Positions 30,493 through 38,050 of a stretch of 64,000 nt of DNA are shown here, piece after piece. A program made the translations under genes and the position numbers. Under the pieces are notes generated by a model that was given only the letters and a program-made list of their open reading frames with translations, searched no databases and was not told the origin of the DNA. The stretch's first letter is position 1; every line of letters begins with the position of its first letter. The stretch comes from a virus: positions 1 to 64,000 of IMG/VR virus record IMGVR_UViG_3300034068_000734, one strand, 5' to 3'.

Positions 30493-30512
30493 GCATTATG
30501 AGGCGTTAGTGT
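30493..30512 (+). promoter_or_regulatory. TGAGGC-type box before the glycosidase gene
   Basis: GCATTATGAGGCGTTAGTGT: GCAT and GCGT boxes 10 apart, then TAGTGT as a -10-like hexamer. Same pattern as 31588-31607 and 35072-35091. Confidence 0.6.
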
Positions 30513-30559
30513 AGGTGGAGAGCAGCCTTCTGCTGCATCTAGCCTCAAAGGAGCCCCAC

Positions 30560-31564
30560 ATGAGCATCGGCATGGGCATCACAAGCCTTGAAGGCCAGTG
30601 GCCGTACAACGTCACCTGGTCGCGTATCTGGGATATCGGCTGCCATTGGGGTGCGATCAACACCGCGAAGGGCGTGTACGACTGGACGAAACTTGATGCC
30701 GTCGTGGATCGCATGATCGGTCAGGGCATGCGCATTATCTACACGATCGGTGGCGCACCGCAATGGAACTCGTCGAACCCGAACTCGACAACGTACGCCC
30801 CATGGCTGGGCAAGGGATCAAATGGCCTGCCAGCGGATCAGAATGAGTTCAACGCGTTCTGCTACGCCCTTGTCACCCGGTACAAGGGATGGATTAGCGC
30901 GTACGAGATGTGGAATGAGCCGCAGCTCATCGAGTTCCTTGACCCGTACACGCCTGCGAACACGGACATTCTCGCGCAGATGACGAAGCGGTTCTACACG
31001 AACGCGAAACTGTGGGACCCGGATTGCCTGGTGCTTGGCGCACCGATCCTGCCTAGGCCGACGTCCGGTGGGATGAAGAAGGCAACGACGTACCTGACAT
31101 CCATGCAGACGAAGGGCTGGAACGTCGATTACATGACGTGCCACATCTACCCGAAGACGGGTGAGGGTGATCAGTGGACACCGTATTTGAATGATGTACG
31201 GGCGAAACTGGTGGAGATGGGCGCACCGAAGCCTCGTGTGCCGTGGGTGACGGAGACGATGTTCAACCTCCTCGGGGATGACCCGGGCGATGCGGCGATC
31301 GCGGCGTGGACGAAGGCCGCGTATGACGGGGCGAAGACCGCTGGCGTGTCGGTGATCGTCTGGTATGCGTGGAACCGCCCTGACTTGAAGGGGCCGTGGA
31401 TCTTCACTGGCACCCAGCAGTGGGATGACATTCAACGGTATGGCCCAACTCTCGCAGAATTCGATGACGACCTGTCGTTCATCGACGACGCGTGGGCTGC
31501 TGTTGTGGAGTGGGCGCAGGACGCGTGGAGCGCGACGGGACGTTGGCTGCGCCGCATCTTTTGA
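30560..31564 (+). CDS. Tail-associated glycoside hydrolase
   Basis: 334 residues; AAAGGAGCCCCAC before ATG. TIM-barrel glycosidase of clan A type (GH5/GH39-like): N-terminal WSRIWDIGCHWGAINT, acid/base Glu in YEMWNEPQ (near 120), THx-type CHIYPKTG, nucleophile Glu in WVTETMF (near 232), and WYAWNRPD. No signal peptide; the C-terminus is Trp-rich. Most likely a virion enzyme cutting host surface glycan during infection. Polysaccharide specificity cannot be read. Confidence 0.75.
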   Translation: MSIGMGITSLEGQWPYNVTWSRIWDIGCHWGAINTAKGVYDWTKLDAVVDRMIGQGMRIIYTIGGAPQWNSSNPNSTTYAPWLGKGSNGLPADQNEFNAFCYALVTRYKGWISAYEMWNEPQLIEFLDPYTPANTDILAQMTKRFYTNAKLWDPDCLVLGAPILPRPTSGGMKKATTYLTSMQTKGWNVDYMTCHIYPKTGEGDQWTPYLNDVRAKLVEMGAPKPRVPWVTETMFNLLGDDPGDAAIAAWTKAAYDGAKTAGVSVIVWYAWNRPDLKGPWIFTGTQQWDDIQRYGPTLAEFDDDLSFIDDAWAAVVEWAQDAWSATGRWLRRIF

Positions 31565-31577
31565 TGCATCAATATGC

Positions 31578-31607
31578 GCATTGTTAGGCATCCTGAGGCA
31601 TTAGGCT
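31578..31607 (+). promoter_or_regulatory. Triple phased box before the collagen-like fibre gene
   Basis: GCAT at 31578, 31588 and 31598 (10-base steps; another at 31566), ending in TTAGGCT. The clearest late-gene example with 35052-35091. Confidence 0.65.
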
Positions 31608-31674
31608 GTTCACCGGAGACCAATCCCCCTGTCGCTTGTTCACGACGCCCACGGGCCCTCTGGAGGAATCTGCC

Positions 31675-33411
31675 ATGCACAACCTTGAAACGATTGTCGG
31701 GGCCGAGCGAGTCTTGCAGGACATCTCCGGCGCGTACACGCTGGCCAACTATGACAACAACAAGTACATGCAGGCCACCGCTGAAACGGTGATCACGGTT
31801 CCGAACGGGACCGTTGACTGGCGGGGCAGCAGCGGGACGACGTATTACGTGTTCGCGGTCGGCGGTTCGGTGACGTGGGTGTTTGACCCCAGTCAGTCGT
31901 TCGTTGCTGCTCAAGGCTTGACCTGTACGCAGGGCGGATACACGACGGCCTACAACTATGCACCGAACATGTGGATGGTGTTCCAGCCGTCGCAGGTCGG
32001 TTCCGGCAAGCCGGGCCCTGATGGTCCCGTTGGTCCGGTCGGCCCTGGTGGCCCTGCCGGTAAGGATGGCACGCCGGGTACGCCTGGCACTCCAGGTCGT
32101 GATGGGCAGCAGGGCCCGACTGGGCCCCAAGGCTCCGTTGGTCCAGCGGGCGTTGCAGGCAAGGATGGGAAGAGCTTCGAGATCAAGGGCTTCTACGACA
32201 CGCTGGCACAGTTGAAGGCTGCCCGGCCGGTGGGTGTGGCTGGCGACTGCTACCTCGTCGGTTCGCCGGGGCATTTGTTCACATGGGATCTCACTGACAC
32301 CCAGTGGCAGGATTCTGGCGTTGTCGAGGGTCCTGCCGGGCCTACCGGTCCTCTTGGTCCGCAGGGGCCGATTGGTTCGCAGGGCGATCAGGGCATTCAG
32401 GGCGTGAAGGGCGATACCGGCCCGGTTGGCCCTCCCGGTCCCGGCGGTGGCGGTTCGAGCCTCATCACTGTTGTGGTGAAGTCCGGCGACTACACAGTGA
32501 AGTCTGATGACCTCGCGACGTTGTTCGTGGCCCACGAGAAGCCGCTTACGGTGTGGCTGCCGTCTTCTGCTGAGTCGGCGATGCCGGTCGGCACGTGGGT
32601 TGAGATCACTGACGAGGATGTCGTTGACGACCAGACGGTTGCCCGGTTCTATCCGACGGCGAACGCACGGATCATCGCACCGTTGGGGAACGTGGCGGGC
32701 GCGTCCGGTCAGTCGATTCGTGCGATCAAGGTCGATGAAGACTCGTGGCTCATCAATGGCTTGACGAAGATCGACGCGAACCCGCCTGCCCCGAGGCCGT
32801 TCGCTCATTTCGGCGGAGGCACTGGCGTTGGGCCCGACGGCAAGCCGCTTCCGGATGTGCTGCAACTGGACTGGACGATTGACCAGCTCGGTGTGGTGTC
32901 CCAGTTCTTGGAGGTGTTCCTTCCTGACCAGACTCCTGTGTGGTCCGGGAGTGCCGCCCCTGGCGTATCCCAGTTTGTGAGCACGCAGTACCAGTTCCCA
33001 GCGTGGACGAAGTTCTTGGCTCGGGTGACGGTCACCGATAAGCAGGGCCGGGTGTCGCAGCGTGTGTCGAGCGCGTTCTACGCAATGGGGAAGCCGACGA
33101 TGGCGACTCCTGATCAGCCGTACGGGTACAAGTCGACGGTGAATCAGTTCCAGTCGTACTCAGTTCCTGCGAATGGGGCGATCAAGGAGCAGATGCCTGA
33201 TCGCGGGTTCTTCGAGAGCCACGCGGAAGTGAAGATGGATGGTTTCGATTCGTGGGTGTCGTCCAACACGGAGACGGGCCGGTATTACGCCACTCCACTG
33301 ATCGTGAATTACCCGAATCCTGTGTCGAAGGGCACGGCCCGTGAAGCCCGGTATGTCGCCAAGAACGATTTCGGCACGACGATCTCGACGTTCTTCATCA
33401 CCCCGGCGTGA
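31675..33411 (+). CDS. Collagen-like tail fibre protein
   Basis: 578 residues; TGGAGGAATCTGCC before ATG. Two Gly-X-Y collagen-like blocks, residues about 111-166 (GKPGPDGPVGPVGPGG ...) and 218-260 (GPAGPTGPLGPQGP ...), flanked by globular domains (N-terminal AYTLANYDNNKYMQAT; C-terminal AHFGGGTGVGPDG onward). The trimeric collagen rod is typical of phage fibres. It follows the glycosidase and FN3 proteins, forming a host-recognition block. Confidence 0.88.
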   Translation: MHNLETIVGAERVLQDISGAYTLANYDNNKYMQATAETVITVPNGTVDWRGSSGTTYYVFAVGGSVTWVFDPSQSFVAAQGLTCTQGGYTTAYNYAPNMWMVFQPSQVGSGKPGPDGPVGPVGPGGPAGKDGTPGTPGTPGRDGQQGPTGPQGSVGPAGVAGKDGKSFEIKGFYDTLAQLKAARPVGVAGDCYLVGSPGHLFTWDLTDTQWQDSGVVEGPAGPTGPLGPQGPIGSQGDQGIQGVKGDTGPVGPPGPGGGGSSLITVVVKSGDYTVKSDDLATLFVAHEKPLTVWLPSSAESAMPVGTWVEITDEDVVDDQTVARFYPTANARIIAPLGNVAGASGQSIRAIKVDEDSWLINGLTKIDANPPAPRPFAHFGGGTGVGPDGKPLPDVLQLDWTIDQLGVVSQFLEVFLPDQTPVWSGSAAPGVSQFVSTQYQFPAWTKFLARVTVTDKQGRVSQRVSSAFYAMGKPTMATPDQPYGYKSTVNQFQSYSVPANGAIKEQMPDRGFFESHAEVKMDGFDSWVSSNTETGRYYATPLIVNYPNPVSKGTAREARYVAKNDFGTTISTFFITPA

Positions 33412-33797
33412 TGACGATGAACAGGTTTCTGGACTACTTCGCGCTGTGGCTGGCGATGAACATGATCGCCTGGTCGACGCTGTGGTGGACGTACGACAAG
33501 ACGGTCACGTGGGATCAGGAAGGACAGCTCCTCGTTCAAACGAGCCTCGGGTCGCTGGCGGCCACGCTGGCAATTTGGGGTGTGGCGAGGGCAACCCGTT
33601 CCGGTTCGTTCGTGCCTGGGAAGTACTCGAAGGTCGTTGAGGACAGCCTGGACAAGACGATGCGCGTGAACACGCAGGAGACGCAGGTGATCGCGCCCTC
33701 CTACGACGAGACCAGATCGCTGCTGGCGTATCGGGTCCATGGCGTGCAGGAGATCGATCCGATTGTGGAGGTGCCTGATGTCGACGCCAACGCATGA
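33408..33797 (+). CDS. Holin candidate
   Basis: 129 residues; GTGA overlap. Two hydrophobic segments (FLDYFALWLAMNMIAWSTLWW and SLAATLAIWGVARA) separated by a short polar turn, then a charged tail. Placed immediately before the CHAP endolysin, the normal holin position. A membrane-anchored fibre accessory is the alternative. Confidence 0.6.
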   Translation: MMTMNRFLDYFALWLAMNMIAWSTLWWTYDKTVTWDQEGQLLVQTSLGSLAATLAIWGVARATRSGSFVPGKYSKVVEDSLDKTMRVNTQETQVIAPSYDETRSLLAYRVHGVQEIDPIVEVPDVDANA

Positions 33798-34197
33798 TGT
33801 GACGCAGGCGAGGGTGTACGCCCTCGGCCAGATTCATGCCCCTAGCCAGTCGTGGGCGGGTTTGTGCCAGTCGTTCGTGAGGCATTGCCACGGTGTGCCT
33901 GCGTGGTCCCCGACGGCGTATGACGCGTGGTTGAAGATCCCTGCGATCCGCAGGAGCTACGTGGGCGACGCGCCGCTTGGCGCGGCGGTGTACTTCGAAC
34001 GGAACCATGCGGGCGCTGAGCGTCCAGGGCATGTGGTGTTCTCTCTCGGCGACGGCATGTGCGTGTCGAATGACATCTACCGGCACGGAATGGTGGACAA
34101 GGCCCCGATCAGCGTGTTCGCCCCGCATTGGAACATGCGGATGCTGGGCTGGTCATTTTGGACGCCGTACGGCTACATGCCGAAGGCGGCGTCATGA
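33778..34197 (+). CDS. CHAP-type endolysin
   Basis: 139 residues. Catalytic order of a CHAP/NlpC-like Cys-His hydrolase: Cys in WAGLCQSFVRHC (near 23), His in RPGHVVFSLGDG (near 85), and a polar third residue in SNDIYRHG. Ends WSFWTPYGY as in phage CHAP proteins. No cell-wall-binding domain, so it is a single-domain amidase or endopeptidase. Overlaps the holin candidate by 20 bases. Confidence 0.75.
   Translation: MSTPTHDVTQARVYALGQIHAPSQSWAGLCQSFVRHCHGVPAWSPTAYDAWLKIPAIRRSYVGDAPLGAAVYFERNHAGAERPGHVVFSLGDGMCVSNDIYRHGMVDKAPISVFAPHWNMRMLGWSFWTPYGYMPKAAS
33940..33966 (+). repeat. 27-base repeat, copy 1
   Basis: CCTGCGATCCGCAGG (inverted repeat with 3-base centre) followed by AGCTACGTGGGC. One mismatch to 40852-40878. 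Both encode PAIRRSYVG but in unrelated proteins. Confidence 0.6.
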
Positions 34198-34310
34198 GGG
34201 CGATGGTCGCGGCTCGTTCCGCCGGGGCAGCGGCGGGGGCGGTGGCGCTGGTGTTGGTGCCGTTCGCGCTGGGGTTGCTGACCGCGCGCTGGTTGGGCGG
34301 GCAGTCATGA
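34194..34310 (+). CDS. 38-aa one-helix membrane peptide
   Basis: ATGA overlap. Positively charged start then GAAAGAVALVLVPFALGLLTARW, one helix. Typical accessory lysis (second holin/spanin-type) peptide. Confidence 0.55.
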   Translation: MRAMVAARSAGAAAGAVALVLVPFALGLLTARWLGGQS

Positions 34311-34423
34311 GGGAGCCGGTAGCAGTTCGGGCTGTCATCGTGGGGCTTACGTCCTTGCTGGTCGCGTCGTATGTCGCACTGTGGGCGCTGAGTTCGCACT
34401 GGCCGATCGGGCAGCAACCGTGA
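34307..34423 (+). CDS. 38-aa one-helix membrane peptide
   Basis: ATGA overlap. One helix (VIVGLTSLLVASYVALWAL). Pairs with the preceding peptide; together they may form an accessory membrane lesion or exclusion unit. Confidence 0.55.
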   Translation: MREPVAVRAVIVGLTSLLVASYVALWALSSHWPIGQQP

Positions 34424-35007
34424 GGCGGGTAGCGGCTTCTCTCCTGTGCGCTGCTGCCGTGATGCTCGGGGTAGGCGTGAGCACGCCTGCGCATTCGGTT
34501 GATCTGGGCACTTTCGGCTTTGGCTGCACTGCCAGCCCTGCTGATCTGGTTATCACCGCTGCCGTGGGCGACACCTTCACGGTGGATTTCCCTGGCTGCA
34601 AGATCACTTCGTATTCCTCGTATTTCACTGCGTCGTCTGATTTCCCTGCATTCACATACCTATGGGTAGGACCAAGGGTCATCACTATGGCTGGTCCCGC
34701 TACGTACGCACTCCAGGTCGTTAACCCTGCGATCCCCGGGGTCACATACTCGGTCGGGTTTGCCGTAAGCGCTCCTGCTCCTGCTCCTGCTCCTGCGGCA
34801 GCCGATGCGGTCGTCGCGCCAGCGCCGCCGCAGCACCTCCAGCAGGTACCGGTTCCGGGTGGCGGGTGCGGAGCGGTCGTCGATGATCCGTTCGCGTGGG
34901 ACACGGGCCTGTCTGGCGGCTGGTCGATGTCGTGGGCTGAGTGGAACAACGGACCGGTGTGCTCACGCTCACTCGCGCTTGTCGGTGGGTCGTGGCAACT
35001 CCGTTAA
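34420..35007 (+). CDS. Secreted protein with signal peptide
   Basis: 195 residues; GTGA overlap. N-terminus VRRVAASLLCAAAVMLGVG with cleavage expected after PAHS. The mature part has three or four Cys and a beta-rich pattern (SPADLVITAAVGDTFTVDF), an AP repeat linker (APAPAPAPAA) and a terminal domain with CGAVVDDPFAWDTG. Secreted phage proteins at this position can modify the host surface or block superinfection, but no family was recognised. Confidence 0.65.
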   Translation: MRRVAASLLCAAAVMLGVGVSTPAHSVDLGTFGFGCTASPADLVITAAVGDTFTVDFPGCKITSYSSYFTASSDFPAFTYLWVGPRVITMAGPATYALQVVNPAIPGVTYSVGFAVSAPAPAPAPAAADAVVAPAPPQHLQQVPVPGGGCGAVVDDPFAWDTGLSGGWSMSWAEWNNGPVCSRSLALVGGSWQLR

Positions 35008-35051
35008 TGTTTCACGAGGAACCAAGACGCTTCGGGTTATGAAATTGTTAT

Positions 35052-35091
35052 GCGTTGTGACGCAACGCTCTGCATTGTGAGGCGTTAGGCT
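35052..35091 (+). promoter_or_regulatory. Four phased boxes before the portal operon
   Basis: GCGT, GCAA, GCAT and GCGT at 35052, 35062, 35072 and 35082, exact 10-base steps, ending TTAGGCT (TAGGCT 35086-35091). Confidence 0.65.
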
Positions 35092-35118
35092 GGGCGTATC
35101 AGCCCCATGGAGGTACAC

Positions 35119-35592
35119 GTGACCGCGCTCTCCCACCTCGCTGCCGAGGTCCGAAAGGACGAGTTCGGCTACCCTCCGAAGTCGCGAGCCCCCGAGGGGG
35201 TGATCGCTGGCGGTGCGCTTGTCGGCGGATTTGGCGCTCTGGGCGTGAACAACGCCGTGCAACTGCCGAGACGGTCGAGGGACGCGGTGGTCTACCACCA
35301 GAGGCGCTTGAACGATTCGAAGCAGAAGGCGACAGAGACGAAGGCCCGCGCCGCCTCCGCCAGCAGGCTCAACCCGAAGAGGGGCTCGTTCGAGCGTGCA
35401 GCGTTGAACGCCCGCGCGGACGCAGTGAGGGACGTGAACAACCTTCGAGCAAACAAGCACATCATCCGCAACATGCGCTCCCACCAGCTTCGCATGGGCA
35501 TGTCGGGTGGAGCGCTGCTCACTGCTGGTGCAGGACTGGCAGCGCTCGGTACGCGGATGCGCGGGAGGCGTGATGACTACTCAGCAGCCTAG
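35119..35592 (+). CDS. Basic protein with glycine-rich hydrophobic segments, 157 aa
   Basis: GTG chosen after GGAGGTACAC. Two hydrophobic Gly/Ala stretches (VIAGGALVGGFGALGVNN and MGMSGGALLTAGAGLAALG) flank a Lys/Arg/Ala-rich helix (SKQKATETKARAASASR). Same style as the genes at 35573, 48955 and 53270. Possibly an internal head protein injected with DNA; unproven. Confidence 0.6.
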   Translation: MTALSHLAAEVRKDEFGYPPKSRAPEGVIAGGALVGGFGALGVNNAVQLPRRSRDAVVYHQRRLNDSKQKATETKARAASASRLNPKRGSFERAALNARADAVRDVNNLRANKHIIRNMRSHQLRMGMSGGALLTAGAGLAALGTRMRGRRDDYSAA

Positions 35593-36253
35593 GTTCGGCA
35601 GCCCCAACGACTCTGGCAGGCGTGAACGCGGAGCGGCGTACACGGGGATGGGCACGGCGTTGGCCGGTGGCGGCGCGTACGCGTATGGACGCGGGCAGCG
35701 GCGCATGGGGCTTTCCGCGCAGGACGCGGGATCGGAACGGCATGCCGCGGGGGTCGCCGGGGCGAAGAAGATCATCGATGAGGCTCAACGCGCGTCTTCG
35801 ACGGGGAAGATCGATGGCCGTTCGAGGGCTGGACGGCAGTTGAAGGGCTTCAAGGTCGAGGTGGAGGCCGGGCGCGACCAGTACTGGTCTGGGAAGAAGA
35901 TGGTGTCCCGTTCGAAGCCGTACCGTATCGGCGGCCTTGCTGCGCTCGCTGCGGGCGCTGGACTGCTGGGCGCTGGCGTTATCGGCAATGACCGCGCGCG
36001 CGCTACGTCGCTGCGGCCGAGGAAGTCGAACGTGACGAGCATGGACGAGTACCGGCACAAAGCCGCGCAGGCGGACGGCGGCTTCGTCGCGCAGGCAGAC
36101 GGCAAGGCGCGTCAGGGCTACCACGACCCGGCCCCGAAGCCGGTGGACCCCAAGAAGCGGGCTTACTTCGAGCGCAACGGGATGGTCGCCGATGGCGCGT
36201 CCGAGGCGGATGTCCAGGCTTTGGCACGGAGGATGCGCGCGAATGGCCGTTGA
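35573..36253 (+). CDS. Basic protein with glycine-rich hydrophobic segment, 226 aa
   Basis: GGGAGGCGTG before ATG. Hydrophobic segment IGGLAALAAGAGLLGAGVIG near residues 123-142 within a basic protein, and an N-terminal YTGMGTALAGGGAYAYG. Overlaps both neighbours. Just upstream of portal; function unknown. Confidence 0.6.
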   Translation: MTTQQPRFGSPNDSGRRERGAAYTGMGTALAGGGAYAYGRGQRRMGLSAQDAGSERHAAGVAGAKKIIDEAQRASSTGKIDGRSRAGRQLKGFKVEVEAGRDQYWSGKKMVSRSKPYRIGGLAALAAGAGLLGAGVIGNDRARATSLRPRKSNVTSMDEYRHKAAQADGGFVAQADGKARQGYHDPAPKPVDPKKRAYFERNGMVADGASEADVQALARRMRANGR

Positions 36254-37796
36254 CCCGAACTACGCGAATGTCGGGCAGAACATCGGCGCGTTGAAGACCG
36301 TGGACGTGAACCCGGTCGATGAGGCGGCGATGGTCGAGAATGAGCGCCTGAGCCCGTTCATGGAACTGGGCACGACTGGTTTGAAGCGTGCCGCCGGGTA
36401 CATCGATGAGGAGTTCCTGCCGCAGCTGCGGGGCCGCAAGTCGGTGCAGGTCTTCAAGGAGATGAGCGAGAACGACCCACTGGTGGGAGCGTTGCTGTTC
36501 TCCATCGACCGGCTGCTGCGCAACGTGGAGTGGACGGTGAAGCCGGGCGGGAAGACCGCCGAGGATGCCCGCGCCGCTGAGTTCGTCGAGCAGTGCATGG
36601 GGGACATGTCGGAGCCGTGGAGCAACTTCATCGGTGAGGTTCTCACGATGCTGCCATTCGGATGGTCGTGGCATGAGGTCGTGTACAAGCGCCGCGGCGG
36701 CCAATGGAACCGCAACCCGAAGACGCGCAGCAAGTTCAACGACAACCTCATCGGATGGCGCAAGATGCCGATCCGGTCGCAGGAGACGCTGATGCGCTGG
36801 GTGTTCGATGACTCGGGCGACACGAAGGCAATGGTGCAGTTGGCCCCGCCGTTCTACAAGACGACTGTCCTGCCGATGGAGCGGAGCCTGCTGTTCCGGT
36901 ACAAGTCGAACAAGGGGAACCCTGAAGGCATTTCGATGCTCCGGAACGCCTACCGGCCGTGGTACATGAAGAAGCGCCTTGAGGAGTTCGAGGCTGTTGG
37001 TGTGGAGCGTGATCTCGCGGGCCTGCCGGTGGTGAAGGTTCCTGCGGAGATGCTGCGGGCGAAGCCGGGCACGGAGCAGGCGAAGGCTGTGGAGTCGTTC
37101 AAGCGGATGGTGAAGAGCGTCCGCAGGGATGAGCAGGAGGGCATCGTGTTCCCGATGGCCTACGACCAGGACACGAAGCAGCCGCTGTACAGCTTCGAGC
37201 TGATGGGCGGCGGCGGGGGCAGGCAGTTCAACACGGACGAGATCATCAAGCGGTATGAGGAGCGCATCCTCATGACGGTCCTCGCGGACTTCATCCTGGT
37301 GGGCCATCAGTCGGTGGGGTCGTATTCCTTGCACACGGATAAGACGGGCATTTTCCGGACGAGCCTGAACTCGATCGCAGAGACGATCGCTGACGTGCTG
37401 AACCGCTATGCGCTGCCTCGCCTGTTCATGGTGAATGGCTGGCGTCCTGAGCACCTTCCGGAGATCGTCCCGACGGACGTGGATTCGCCGGATATCGCGC
37501 AACTGGGCCAGTTCATGCAGGCGATGGCGGGTACTGGGGTGGCGTGGTTCCCGGATGGGGAACTGGAGAACTTCGTCAGGTCGGCGGCACGGCTGCCGAA
37601 ACTGGACAAGGACCAGGTGGAGATCCGGCGGAAGATGCAGATGCGCAGCGATGCGACGGCATTCGCGGACGCGAACACGGCGTACGTGCAGTCGGAGCAG
37701 GCGTCCGAGATGGCCGAGTCGGGGCAGTTGCCGTTGCCGGGCATGGAGGGCATGGATTCGCAGGGGAAGCCGCAGCAGGAGAAGGGTGCGCCGTGA
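36243..37796 (+). CDS. Portal protein (DUF935/Mu gp29-like)
   Basis: 517 residues. Portal features: YIDEEFLPQLRGRKSVQVFKEM, NDPLVGALLFSIDRLLRNVEW near the N-terminus, LPFGWSWHEVVYKR, NPEGISMLRNAYRPWYMKKR, and the long wing/stem with ILMTVLADFILVG. Matches portals of the DUF935 type. It forms the dodecameric DNA channel for terminase docking and head-tail joining. Start taken after GCGCGA with overlap to the previous gene. Confidence 0.88.
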   Translation: MAVDPNYANVGQNIGALKTVDVNPVDEAAMVENERLSPFMELGTTGLKRAAGYIDEEFLPQLRGRKSVQVFKEMSENDPLVGALLFSIDRLLRNVEWTVKPGGKTAEDARAAEFVEQCMGDMSEPWSNFIGEVLTMLPFGWSWHEVVYKRRGGQWNRNPKTRSKFNDNLIGWRKMPIRSQETLMRWVFDDSGDTKAMVQLAPPFYKTTVLPMERSLLFRYKSNKGNPEGISMLRNAYRPWYMKKRLEEFEAVGVERDLAGLPVVKVPAEMLRAKPGTEQAKAVESFKRMVKSVRRDEQEGIVFPMAYDQDTKQPLYSFELMGGGGGRQFNTDEIIKRYEERILMTVLADFILVGHQSVGSYSLHTDKTGIFRTSLNSIAETIADVLNRYALPRLFMVNGWRPEHLPEIVPTDVDSPDIAQLGQFMQAMAGTGVAWFPDGELENFVRSAARLPKLDKDQVEIRRKMQMRSDATAFADANTAYVQSEQASEMAESGQLPLPGMEGMDSQGKPQQEKGAP

Positions 37797-38050
37797 TGCT
37801 TCAGGAGTTGGCACGGAGGTACGCAGTGGGGATCTGCGTGCTGGCTGCGTCTGGTGACGGTGCTGCCGCGCAGGAGGCGACTCGTGTGTTCCTGTCGGAG
37901 GCGATGGCATCCGGTCATACGGCGCTTGAGGCGATGTTCGCGTTGTTCCAGTCGTCGGTGGGGTGCGCGATCGCCGCTGCTGACAGTGTTCCGGGCGGTG
38001 CGACGGAGTATTTCTCCGGGTGCGCGCTGGGCTTGGCAGTGAAGTCGTGA
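37796..38050 (+). CDS. 84-aa helical Ala-rich protein
   Basis: ATG overlaps portal stop. Ala/Gly-rich helices with mild hydrophobicity (YAVGICVLAASGDGAAAQEA, ALEAMFALFQSSVGCAIAAA). Unknown; between portal and the 959-aa gene. Confidence 0.55.
   Translation: MLQELARRYAVGICVLAASGDGAAAQEATRVFLSEAMASGHTALEAMFALFQSSVGCAIAAADSVPGGATEYFSGCALGLAVKS

Noticed and set aside
32006-32455. Tandem DNA repeats in the fibre gene
   Set aside because: Explained by Gly-X-Y collagen coding; not a separate repeat element.
31432-32865. 477-codon leftward open frame
   Set aside because: Antisense to the collagen-like fibre gene; repeats mirror the Gly-X-Y codons.
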